NCBI GenBank assembly: GCA_944326675.1 | Contig: CALVET010000065.1 | Span: 1-58,961, forward strand | Source of the DNA: Candidatus Gastranaerophilales bacterium | GTDB lineage: Bacteria; Cyanobacteriota; Vampirovibrionia; Gastranaerophilales; Gastranaerophilaceae | DNA: 58,961 nucleotides | Direction of reading: 5' to 3' | In this document: positions 8,174 to 16,011 of the stretch, in pieces | How positions within the stretch are numbered: the stretch's first letter is position 1 | Layout of the letters: every line of letters starts with the position of its first letter | Notes under the pieces: model-generated | What the model saw: the letters and a program-made list of their open reading frames with translations, nothing else | Databases searched by the model: none | What the model was told of the DNA's origin: nothing | Made by a program: the position numbers and the translations under genes

Positions 8174-9367
8174 TTATTCATATCTGATTCCTGCCGCTTT
8201 AAATCTTTTGAATACCTCTTGCAACCTTAAAATTGGTTGAACAAGCGAAACTCTGAAGTGGTCATCGCTCATTTGACCGAAAGCGCTTCCCGGGGTTATT
8301 AATACACCTGTTTTATCAAGAACGTATTTGCAAAATTCCATTGATGAATTGAAATTAGAAGGAATTTTTATCCAAAAATACATTGTAGCATCAGAACGCG
8401 GAGCGTAGAAACCAAGCTCTTGAAATCCTTGCGCTACAATTTCTCTTCTTGCGTCATATTTATCCATTATTCCTTTTACGTAATCTTGAGGCATTGTAAG
8501 AGCTGCAATACAAGCATCTTGAACTATGGTTGAAGTTCCGTAGTCTATATTTGATTTCATAGCATATAAATTTGTAATAAATTCTTCTTTACCAACGGCA
8601 AATCCGCATCTCCAGCCTGCCATGTTAAATGTTTTGGTAAATGAGTGAAATTCTATTGCTATATCTTTTGCGCCATCTATATTAAAGATAGAGTATGGTC
8701 TGTAATTTGAAAAACATACTTCCCCGTAGGCTAAATCCGAAACAAGTAAAATATTGTATTCTCTGCAAAAGTTTACAATATCGGTTAAAAAACTCTTTGG
8801 CGCTACTGCACCAGTCGGGTTATTCGGATAATTAATGAAAAACATTTTTGCTTGTTTTGCAATATCCGTCGGGATATCATTCAAGTCTATTAAAAATCTG
8901 TTTTCTTCTTTCAAATTAACAAAGAAGGGTTTGCCGCCTGCTATTAAGGTGCCCCTGCATAAAACGGGATAATAAGGGTCAGGTATTATATTAATATCGT
9001 CCGGGTTTGTATATGCCATTGCAATATTTGCAAGCCCTTCTTTTTCTCCTATAAGAGTTTGAACCTCTTTATCAGGATCAACATCAACATAATATCTTTT
9101 TTTCATCCAGTCTGAAATAGCTTTTCTTAATTCCGGTTTACCTCTAAAATTCGGGTATCCGTGGTTAATTGGGTTTTGAATTGCTTCCAGTGCTACTTTT
9201 ACAACCGGATCAGGCGTTGCGCCGTCAGGGTTTCCGATGGAAATATCGATTACATCAACACCATTTGCTATTGCTTGTTGTTTAAGGTCTGCAAGTTCGG
9301 CGAAAATATATTTCGGCATGTTGGTTATTCTGTTTGCAGGTGTGATATTTATTTTTGTTGTTTCCAT
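8174..9367 (-). CDS. Class I/II PLP aminotransferase, DapL-like
   Basis: A 397-residue fold-type I aminotransferase. The PLP lysine lies in the motif SFTKTFNMAGWRCGFAVG, and NYPNNPTGAV and SDLAYGEVCF are the expected PLP-binding phrases. It closely resembles LL-diaminopimelate aminotransferases and related alanine/aspartate aminotransferases. In Cyanobacteria and their relatives DapL converts tetrahydrodipicolinate to LL-diaminopimelate for lysine and peptidoglycan synthesis, so that role is plausible; an alanine- or methionine-type transaminase is the alternative and cannot be excluded by eye. It lies downstream of rpsP but behind that gene's terminator, so it probably has its own promoter in the short gap. 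Confidence 0.8.
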   Translation of the reverse strand: METTKINITPANRITNMPKYIFAELADLKQQAIANGVDVIDISIGNPDGATPDPVVKVALEAIQNPINHGYPNFRGKPELRKAISDWMKKRYYVDVDPDKEVQTLIGEKEGLANIAMAYTNPDDINIIPDPYYPVLCRGTLIAGGKPFFVNLKEENRFLIDLNDIPTDIAKQAKMFFINYPNNPTGAVAPKSFLTDIVNFCREYNILLVSDLAYGEVCFSNYRPYSIFNIDGAKDIAIEFHSFTKTFNMAGWRCGFAVGKEEFITNLYAMKSNIDYGTSTIVQDACIAALTMPQDYVKGIMDKYDARREIVAQGFQELGFYAPRSDATMYFWIKIPSNFNSSMEFCKYVLDKTGVLITPGSAFGQMSDDHFRVSLVQPILRLQEVFKRFKAAGIRYE

Positions 9368-9403
9368 CTTTTTCCCTTTCGCTAAATTATGTAAATTACC
9401 TAT

Positions 9404-9431
9404 AAAAAAAGAGCCTCACAACTGAGGCTCT
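9404..9431 (-). terminator. Rho-independent terminator of rpsP
   Basis: Read on the minus strand, the sequence forms a 9-bp stem (AGAGCCTCA pairing with TGAGGCTCT) with a 4-base loop, followed by a run of seven T. It lies 20 bases after the rpsP stop and just before the aminotransferase gene. Confidence 0.9.
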
Positions 9432-9450
9432 TTGAGTGTTTAAACTCTTA

Positions 9451-9816
9451 TTATGCCTCAGGCGCAGCGGCAGCTTCCGCGTCTTGCGCGGCTGCAGCGG
9501 CTTCGGCAGCTTTTTGTTCTTCTAATTTAGCTTGAGCTTTTTTAGATAGTTTTGTTTTTTCAGATTTTTTATAGTTTAATGTACCATCTTCATTTGCATT
9601 GTTGATAAGGTACATAACAGTTTCTGTTGCTTGAGCTCCTTGTGATAGTCTAACTTTTGCTCTTTCAACATTTAATTTCATTTCTTTAGTTTTTGGGTTA
9701 TAAAAACCTAGCTCTTCAATAGGTGCGCCTTCGCGTTTGCAGCGGCTGTCTATTGCGATTATTCTGTAGCTAGGATTCTTTTTGTAACCTAGTCTTTTTA
9801 ATCTGATTTTAATCAC
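9451..9816 (-). CDS. rpsP: 30S ribosomal protein S16
   Basis: S16 is a small-subunit assembly protein. The N-terminus MIKIRLKRLGYKKNPSYRI is diagnostic, and the body matches to about residue 80. The remaining 40 residues are a Lys-, Ala- and Glu-rich tail (ends AEAAAAPEA) that makes the protein 121 residues against the usual 80-90. The start is GTG at 9816 with an AAAAGGA Shine-Dalgarno. The usual partners rimM, trmD and ffh are not adjacent; rpsP appears monocistronic with its own terminator. Confidence 0.97.
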   Translation of the reverse strand: MIKIRLKRLGYKKNPSYRIIAIDSRCKREGAPIEELGFYNPKTKEMKLNVERAKVRLSQGAQATETVMYLINNANEDGTLNYKKSEKTKLSKKAQAKLEEQKAAEAAAAAQDAEAAAAPEA

Positions 9817-9924
9817 TTTATTAAATTCCTTTTAATATGTACTGTCTTAACTCTATCAAACTATAAACATATTTATTTTGCAAGTGGAGTAAAAAGTTAT
9901 TTGTTAAATAAATTAATAATATGC

Positions 9925-9930
9925 TATATT
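9925..9930 (+). promoter_or_regulatory. Extended -10 box of the TrpD-like gene (leaderless layout)
   Basis: TGC-TATATT forms an extended -10 element, with TTGTTA at 9901-9906 as a possible -35 box (18-base spacer). The -10 box ends six bases before the ATG at 9937, so transcription would begin at or next to the start codon. No Shine-Dalgarno is present. Prediction from sequence only. Confidence 0.55.
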
Positions 9931-9936
9931 AATTAT

Positions 9937-10950
9937 ATGATTAAAAGCTTGATAAATAAACTGATATTAAAAAATGATTTAGACGAAATTGAAGCTAAAG
10001 AAGCGTTTGATGAAATTTTTTCAGGTTTGGCAGATGAAATTACAACTACATCTTTTGTTACTGCCTTAAAAATCAAAAATCAGACTATGGATGAGATGAT
10101 TGCAGCCATAATTTCAGCCCGTGAAGCAGTTAACAAAATTAGTCTTGACGGCGATATAAACAATTTTTTTGAAAGCGTTGTTTTATCAAAAGAAGATGGT
10201 TATTTTGATGTCAGATTAGCAGTAGATTTAATTTGTGCAGCTAATTCATTGTGTTCATTAAGATATACTTTTAATAATTGTTTTGATAAAAATAAATCTT
10301 TTGAACTTTTAAAGCTTATGGGCGTAAAATTTAATAATCAAAATAACATATTGAGAAATATTGAAAGATTAAATTTTGGTTATTTTGAATTGAGTCCTGA
10401 AGAAAAATATTATAAATATACAAACGCTATATCCAGAACTCTTGAATTTAGCAATATTTTTAATATTTTAGATAAAATGTTAAATCCTTATTGTGCAAAA
10501 AATCAAATAATAGGTTTGGTTGATAAAGACAAAGTTGATTTATTTGCAAACATTGCACTTAGATTAAATAATGTAAATACTATAGTTTTATGCGGTGATA
10601 ATTCCTTCCCTTATGTGGCTATAGAGGGCGAAACTTATGTTGCTGAGGCTTGGAAAAACAAGATTTTTACTTATGTTCTTACTCCTGAGCTGCTTGGTTT
10701 TAAAGAGTATTCTTTAAAAGATTTAATTTGTCCTGATTATGAAACAAATGCCTCAGATATGGTTTTGCTACTACAAAATAAACTTCAAGGTGCTAAAAGA
10801 GATTGTGTTATTTTAAATGCGGCTTTGGCATTGTACATTTCAAAAAAAGCAAATTCGATAATGGATGGTCTTGAATTAGCTAAAAAAACTCTTAATGACG
10901 GAATTGCTTTTGATAAATTCATACAGATAAAAAATACATATAATGAATGA
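9937..10950 (+). CDS. Degenerate anthranilate phosphoribosyltransferase (TrpD) homologue
   Basis: A 337-residue protein with the TrpD/nucleoside-phosphorylase fold: an N-terminal helical part (MIKSLINKLILKNDLDEIEA... with TTSFVTALKIKNQTMDEM, matching the TrpD N-domain) and a C-terminal part ending ILNAALALYISKKA...GLELAKKTLNDG, a typical TrpD ending. The catalytic landmarks are gone. Where TrpD has GTGGDG this protein reads VVLSKEDGYF; the KHGNRS..SSxxGSAD block is replaced by FNNCFDKNKSFEL; HPAMK is replaced by SPEEKYYKY. It therefore probably no longer binds PRPP and anthranilate in the normal way and may be a regulatory or structural relic. No other trp gene is nearby. The start at 9937 fits the promoter; an upstream TTG has no support. 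The stop is TGA. Confidence 0.7.
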   Translation: MIKSLINKLILKNDLDEIEAKEAFDEIFSGLADEITTTSFVTALKIKNQTMDEMIAAIISAREAVNKISLDGDINNFFESVVLSKEDGYFDVRLAVDLICAANSLCSLRYTFNNCFDKNKSFELLKLMGVKFNNQNNILRNIERLNFGYFELSPEEKYYKYTNAISRTLEFSNIFNILDKMLNPYCAKNQIIGLVDKDKVDLFANIALRLNNVNTIVLCGDNSFPYVAIEGETYVAEAWKNKIFTYVLTPELLGFKEYSLKDLICPDYETNASDMVLLLQNKLQGAKRDCVILNAALALYISKKANSIMDGLELAKKTLNDGIAFDKFIQIKNTYNE

Positions 10951-10964
10951 TTTTATAAAAACGT

Positions 10965-10993
10965 TTGAACGTAATTAATATTAAACTTATAAT
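10965..10993 (+). promoter_or_regulatory. Sigma-70-type promoter, leaderless layout
   Basis: TTGAAC (10965-10970) and TATAAT (10988-10993) are separated by 17 bases, a near-consensus housekeeping promoter. A second TATAAT follows immediately (10994-10999). The ATG of the downstream gene is at 11003, so the predicted start of transcription lies within a few bases of the start codon and no Shine-Dalgarno fits in between. Confidence 0.75.
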
Positions 10994-11002
10994 TATAATT
11001 GT

Positions 11003-11752
11003 ATGAAAAAAATTTGTCTGAGTTTAATAGTTTTTGGATTGGTTTTTTTAAACCAGTTTTCTTGTGCTAAAACTCAGCAGGAAGAGTATGAAAATGATAC
11101 ATTATATTCTCAAGAATATTTTGATTATTTGATTGAATGTGCTTCATGTGATTATCAAAAAGAGCAAGAGGCAAAAAAGGCAAAAGAAAAAGAGGAAATA
11201 ACTCTTGATGATTCTCTTGTTTCTAAGGATGAAAATATAGAAAACGAAGATGTTATTTCTGACAATTACGAACCCTTTAAATTAAAAATTGAAAATTATG
11301 ATGTAGGGAAATATTCTCAAGCTTATATAAAAGAAAACAGCAAAACTCTAATTCCTGTCGGTGATAGGTTTAGTTTTATGCAAGACACTTTGCAATTTAG
11401 AAATAAATATAATAGTAACGACTATCGTATATTAGCAGGTGCCGAATATAAAATATGTAAGTTTTTAAAATTAACAGGGGGACTTGAGACAAATTATCGA
11501 GGAGACGATCAAAATCCTAATTCAAGAAAGCTATATTTTACGCCCGTATTAAGTATTGGAGATAAGTTTTCTTTAAGTTTTCATAATAAATTTGATACAT
11601 CTAACCATTCTCAAGACCATGATATTGGTTTAAGTGTTTCACCGTTCAAATCCAAAATGATGGATTTTGGGGTATATGCCGGTACTACACAAAACCAAGG
11701 CGGTTCACACAGCGAAAGTATCAATTTTTCAACTAATTTTTATTTCTTTTAA
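11003..11752 (+). CDS. Putative outer-membrane beta-strand protein
   Basis: A 249-residue exported protein. The signal peptide ends near QFSCAKT, with a cysteine at the end of the hydrophobic core; the context FSCAK is not a good lipobox. A charged Glu/Lys-rich linker (about 25-90) follows. The last 130 residues alternate aromatic and polar residues in short strands (YRILAGAEYKICKFLKLTGG, DHDIGLSVSPF), and the protein ends with phenylalanine (NFYFF), the classical BAM recognition signature of outer-membrane barrels. The short barrel part suggests about eight strands. No family is recognised. It converges with the next gene, overlapping it by three bases. Confidence 0.65.
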   Translation: MKKICLSLIVFGLVFLNQFSCAKTQQEEYENDTLYSQEYFDYLIECASCDYQKEQEAKKAKEKEEITLDDSLVSKDENIENEDVISDNYEPFKLKIENYDVGKYSQAYIKENSKTLIPVGDRFSFMQDTLQFRNKYNSNDYRILAGAEYKICKFLKLTGGLETNYRGDDQNPNSRKLYFTPVLSIGDKFSLSFHNKFDTSNHSQDHDIGLSVSPFKSKMMDFGVYAGTTQNQGGSHSESINFSTNFYFF

Positions 11753-12252
11753 TATAAAAATGTTTTATTATATTGTGATAACATCTCTAAGCTTGCCATA
11801 AGTGCTTGATTTGTTGAGTTATAGCCTGCTGAGCCGTTAGATTCAGCTTGTATGTTTGCTAATTCCCTGCTTAAACCTTCAAGTTTTTTAAGCATTTCTT
11901 CATTATTTGAGTTAACTTGAATTTTTTGCTCTAAACTGTTTTCGATAATAGATAACAATGAGTCAAAATTTTGATTTTCTTCAACTTTAATGCCCAGTTT
12001 TTGAGCTAATTCTTTTGCTTTTTCAAATAGACTGTCTTTTTGATTGTTTTTTGTTGTTCCGTTTTCAGAATTATTTTCCGTATTTTGTGTTTTAGTCTGT
12101 TGAATAAGCTTTTTGCCTTCAGCTTCAGTAATATTAGGATTATATTGTATTCCTAATTTTTCTAATTCTGCTTTTGTTGCAGATGTTAATTTTTGATTGT
12201 ATGCTCCGTATGATGAAGCACTCATAGCTAAATTAATTGAACTTATTGTCAT
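11749..12252 (-). CDS. Orphan helical protein, unknown function
   Basis: A 167-residue protein with no signal peptide or membrane segment. The N-terminus is Ser/Ala-rich (SSINLAMSASSYGAYNQ), the middle is rich in Asn, Thr and Glu and probably disordered, and the second half is predicted helical, with a Leu-rich amphipathic stretch (EKAKELAQKLGIKVEE, SLLSIIENSLEQK). A good Shine-Dalgarno (AAAGGGAT) precedes the ATG at 12252. No family is recognised. The Ser-rich start followed by helices is similar in style to other orphans in the window, which may reflect a lineage-specific export or surface class; this is a guess. Confidence 0.6.
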   Translation of the reverse strand: MTISSINLAMSASSYGAYNQKLTSATKAELEKLGIQYNPNITEAEGKKLIQQTKTQNTENNSENGTTKNNQKDSLFEKAKELAQKLGIKVEENQNFDSLLSIIENSLEQKIQVNSNNEEMLKKLEGLSRELANIQAESNGSAGYNSTNQALMASLEMLSQYNKTFLY

Positions 12253-12378
12253 TTTTATCCCTTTTCCTAATTTAATTAAACTAACCTTAAAGTCAACCTT
12301 CTTAGTTATTTTTTCGGCAGTTTTTTAAAAAAAATTAGATTTTTAGGGATTTTTGTAATAAAAATTTACAAAACGGTA

Positions 12379-14244
12379 TCAAAATTTACCAAAGACTATA
12401 AATACATAGTCGCTGTCAAATGAATTTATTGCTTTTATTATATTTTTGGAGTTATTTTTAATTTCGTAGTAGTCATTGTCTATTTTTTTATACTCGATAA
12501 TTTTGCTGCAGTAAAAGTTTTTTTGCAATAAATCTGCAAATTGGTATAATGTTTTTGATTTTATTGCGTCATAGAGCATTCTGGATTGATTTTTATTGAT
12601 TTGCGGATTTGTTAAGCTGATTTTTCTTAATTTTGGAGAGTATTTATCATTTTGTGCAAATTTTTCTATACCTTGTAATGGCAGTGGTTTTGAATTTAAT
12701 TTATCAACAAAAAGTATAATTTTACCCTCTAGCTCTGATTTTTCAATACATTTTTCAATAAAATACCCTGTTATCAGCTCGTTTTCTCCTGTGTATGTCA
12801 GATAATCATTCAAAAGATAAAAGATATTATTCTTATTAACGGTTTTGGTTTTTTTGTTAATCAGTTCATTGAGAAGCGATTGTTTGGATGTTTTTTGAAG
12901 CATTGAATAATCGAAATCAAAAAAAGTTAAATCTTTATAATACAATTTTGCATAATTTCCCAAATAAGGCATTATTATTAAATCTTGCTCGGTTATTTGA
13001 TTTTTTGCTTTAAATAAATTAAATACATTAATTGTCGCATATTTTTTGTTTATTGTTATGTTGAATGAATTAATATCGGGGTTTATAAATTGTATCGTTA
13101 AGATACAAAATATTATCAGAGTTTGAAATAGAACATCTTTTATACTGAAAATTCCATACCCTAACAATATAGTGCAAGTTATAAAAAATTGCGTTGAGTA
13201 TATCGGGTTTGTATCCAGCGTTTCATATAGATTTAAAAATAATATAAAACCAAGATTTATTGCTGCTGCTAAAAATAATATTTTCAGTCGGTAATCTTTT
13301 CTATATGCTTTAATTGTGTAGATAACAGCTATGCAAATCGGCAAAATAGTACTATAGAAAAGAGTTATTAGAATTTTAACGGTGTTGATATTTTTAAAAT
13401 CGGTATTTAAAAAGAAGCTATATAACATTCCGAGTGTTGTTTTTGTTTGGATTTCAGGCGAAACAAAGCTTAAATAAGGGCTTATATATTCATTTATTAA
13501 TAATCCCAGACTTGATAAATTTAGCCCTATTCCATCCATGTTTAACGGTATTGCCATTTTGTTTATTGATATATATTGAAATATTGAAATGGGAAGGATT
13601 ATTAAAATGGCTATAAGCGAACTAAAACTCAGCCTTGTAACCAGTTTTTTTATGTATAGTCTTTTTTCTGCACAAAAATACAAAACTATAAACTCAGAAA
13701 TTACATAAAAGCAATTTAGCGGATTAGTTAGAATAAAAGCGCAATTGAATATACTAAGCCATTTAAAATGTTTTTTGTTTGGTTTTTTAATAAAATCAAT
13801 AAGGGCGTTAATTAAAAAACTTCCCATTAAAAAATCTAAGCAATATGGTGCTATTAAATTGCTGTAATAAAGATAAAAATGATTAACAGATAAAAAAACT
13901 GCAAGAAAAATTCCCAATTTTCTTCCGAGAAGTTTTTTACCTATATTTATAAATATAAATATGTTTGCGAGCCCGATAACCGCATTAATAATCCTTATGA
14001 AAATTTCATTTTTGCTTATTAGGAGCATGAAATGCAAAAAGAAATAATATACAGGTGAAAAATAATCATAAATTGCGCAATTTTTTATAATTCCAAAAGG
14101 AAACGAACTTGAAGCGATGGCAATACTTTTGAAATCCGTATCAATAATACCTATTGATGAATAAATATAATTAAATCTAACCAGCGCAAATATTATGAAA
14201 AGCATAATATATAAAATATATTTTGATTTTTCATTTATTTTCAT
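12379..14244 (-). CDS. GT-C membrane glycosyltransferase, PMT/ArnT-like
   Basis: A 621-residue integral membrane protein with about ten hydrophobic helices in the first 400 residues and a soluble C-terminal domain of about 200 residues. The first periplasmic loop has the acidic motif (IIDTDFKS), and the downstream YYSNLIAPYCLDFL region resembles the PMT/ArnT (GT39, PF13231) family, which transfers sugars from polyprenyl-phosphate donors. It may act on lipid A, other surface glycans or protein. Acceptor and sugar cannot be told. It has its own 5' gap, ends with TGA and is not obviously in an operon; the upstream neighbour on the same strand is an orphan. Confidence 0.7.
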   Translation of the reverse strand: MKINEKSKYILYIMLFIIFALVRFNYIYSSIGIIDTDFKSIAIASSSFPFGIIKNCAIYDYFSPVYYFFLHFMLLISKNEIFIRIINAVIGLANIFIFINIGKKLLGRKLGIFLAVFLSVNHFYLYYSNLIAPYCLDFLMGSFLINALIDFIKKPNKKHFKWLSIFNCAFILTNPLNCFYVISEFIVLYFCAEKRLYIKKLVTRLSFSSLIAILIILPISIFQYISINKMAIPLNMDGIGLNLSSLGLLINEYISPYLSFVSPEIQTKTTLGMLYSFFLNTDFKNINTVKILITLFYSTILPICIAVIYTIKAYRKDYRLKILFLAAAINLGFILFLNLYETLDTNPIYSTQFFITCTILLGYGIFSIKDVLFQTLIIFCILTIQFINPDINSFNITINKKYATINVFNLFKAKNQITEQDLIIMPYLGNYAKLYYKDLTFFDFDYSMLQKTSKQSLLNELINKKTKTVNKNNIFYLLNDYLTYTGENELITGYFIEKCIEKSELEGKIILFVDKLNSKPLPLQGIEKFAQNDKYSPKLRKISLTNPQINKNQSRMLYDAIKSKTLYQFADLLQKNFYCSKIIEYKKIDNDYYEIKNNSKNIIKAINSFDSDYVFIVFGKF

Positions 14245-14282
14245 GATTTAAGTATATATTAATACTCTGAAAATGCCAAATG

Positions 14283-14729
14283 TTACGCTGCTGAGATATT
14301 TTTAATTATTTGTATCGCTGCATTATCTCTGTCATACCAAACAGAATCACCCAGTGTATTTGCTGAATATATTGTTTGTTCGGACGTTTCGGGATCTTTT
14401 ATAATTAAAAGATCATATCCGTTAAGCCAAGGATTTTCGTAGACCTTAGATGAATCACCGTGTCCGATTTCTTTACCTTTTATTTTTCCCTGCATTAAAA
14501 AATCTATGCTTTGAAACATGTCAATTGCATCTTTGGGACTCAAAATTTCTTTAATTTCTTTTGGCAGGGTTTCATATTTTCTTATGTACTTTGATTTAGC
14601 CGAAAATGTGACAGAATCATATTTAATCGGCAACGGTTTGTCGACTGGTTCATCGACCGTTTTTTTGTTTTTTGTTTTAAATACACCAAAACTACCCAAA
14701 TTGCTAATAGGCGGAACTCTCATTTTCAT
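14283..14729 (-). CDS. Orphan protein with a VTFSAKSKY motif
   Basis: A 148-residue protein from the ATG at 14729, which follows an AAAAGAG Shine-Dalgarno; a frame extended upstream would add a Cys/Lys-rich stretch that looks like non-coding sequence. It has no signal peptide. The N-terminal third is Pro/Lys-rich and probably flexible, then YDSVTFSAKSKYIRKYETLP, then a compact C-terminal part with YDLLIIKDPETSEQTIY and WYDRDNAAIQIIKN, predicted alpha/beta. No known family. It is followed by the glycosyltransferase gene after 38 bases, so co-transcription is possible. Confidence 0.6.
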   Translation of the reverse strand: MKMRVPPISNLGSFGVFKTKNKKTVDEPVDKPLPIKYDSVTFSAKSKYIRKYETLPKEIKEILSPKDAIDMFQSIDFLMQGKIKGKEIGHGDSSKVYENPWLNGYDLLIIKDPETSEQTIYSANTLGDSVWYDRDNAAIQIIKNISAA

Positions 14730-14871
14730 CAACTCTTTTCTTTTACAACACAACTTCTTTATATATTTTATCAAATTTTTGGTAAAAAATCCATAATATA
14801 ATTAAACTATTACAAAACTAAATATGGTTCAAAATACACTTTTTGCATTGTTTTTGTGATTTAATCTTTAT

Positions 14872-16011
14872 ATGAAATTTTTACATCTTAGCGATTTGCA
14901 TATAGGTAAAAAAGTTAACGGTATATCTATGCTGCAAGAACAGAAATATGTTTTAAAACAGGCTGTTGATATAATTAAAGAACAAAATATAAATCTGGTA
15001 TTGATAGCAGGCGATGTTTTCGATAGAGCAATACCTTCAATTGAAGCTATGGATGTTTTCAGTTCATTTTTGTCTGAACTTAATATATTAAAAGTAAATG
15101 TTTATATAATATCAGGTAACCATGACAATATGGACAGATTAGCATATCTTTCAGATTTGCTTCATAAAACAAATATATTTATTTCAAAACCTTTCACGGG
15201 TGAAATAGAATACTATGAATACGGGGATTTTAATATATATCTTCTACCTTATATTTATCCTGCATTAATAAGAAAATATTATCCTTGTGAAAAAATATCC
15301 AATTATAATGAAGCGGTTAAGCTTTTAATTCAGCATACAAAACTAAATAAAAATAAAATAAATATTCTTTTGTCACATCAATTTGTTGTTTCTTCCAATC
15401 AGGCCATAGTATCAGACAGCGAACAAAAAAGCGTAGGCGGTATAGATGAAATTGACTATAAGGTTTTTAAAAAATTTGATTATATAGCATTGGGGCATCT
15501 TCACTGTCCTCAAAAGGTCGGATTGGAAAAAATCAGATATGGCGGGTCAATTCTAAAATACTCCTTTAGTGAAATTAATCAAAAAAAGAGTTTTTGTGTT
15601 GTTAATATAAAAACTAAAAACGATATCGAGATTAATTTGGTTCCTATTGTGCAAAAGCACGATATGAAAGAATATATTGGCTACATTGATGAATTTTTGA
15701 ACAAAGATTTTTATACAAAAATTGATAAAGAAGATTATATTCATTTTACTTTGTATGATGAAAATGTTCTTGACGCCAAGGCAAAATTATCTTCAATTTA
15801 TCCGAATATTATGCTTTTAGAGTTTGATAATACTTTTACAAGAAATCTAAATCGTAATTTTGATGTTGATTTTAAAAAACAAAAAACTCTTGTGGAGCAT
15901 TTTTGTGATTTTTATTTTTCTCGCTATGATAAAGAGCTGGATTTTAATAAAAAAGAGATTGTCACAGATATCTATAATTCAATTACAAAGGAGGATGAAT
16001 GCGCCCTTTGA
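14872..16011 (+). CDS. sbcD: SbcD exonuclease subunit (Mre11-type nuclease)
   Basis: SbcD is the nuclease of the SbcCD (Mre11-Rad50) complex, which processes hairpins and protein-blocked DNA ends. The metallophosphoesterase motifs are present: LHLSDLHIG (residues 3-11), IAGDVFDRA, SGNHDN and GHLHCPQ, with the expected His and Asp metal ligands, and a capping domain toward the C-terminus. The length of 379 residues is normal. No Shine-Dalgarno precedes the ATG. The end overlaps sbcC by 13 bases, the usual tight coupling. Confidence 0.95.
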   Translation: MKFLHLSDLHIGKKVNGISMLQEQKYVLKQAVDIIKEQNINLVLIAGDVFDRAIPSIEAMDVFSSFLSELNILKVNVYIISGNHDNMDRLAYLSDLLHKTNIFISKPFTGEIEYYEYGDFNIYLLPYIYPALIRKYYPCEKISNYNEAVKLLIQHTKLNKNKINILLSHQFVVSSNQAIVSDSEQKSVGGIDEIDYKVFKKFDYIALGHLHCPQKVGLEKIRYGGSILKYSFSEINQKKSFCVVNIKTKNDIEINLVPIVQKHDMKEYIGYIDEFLNKDFYTKIDKEDYIHFTLYDENVLDAKAKLSSIYPNIMLLEFDNTFTRNLNRNFDVDFKKQKTLVEHFCDFYFSRYDKELDFNKKEIVTDIYNSITKEDECAL

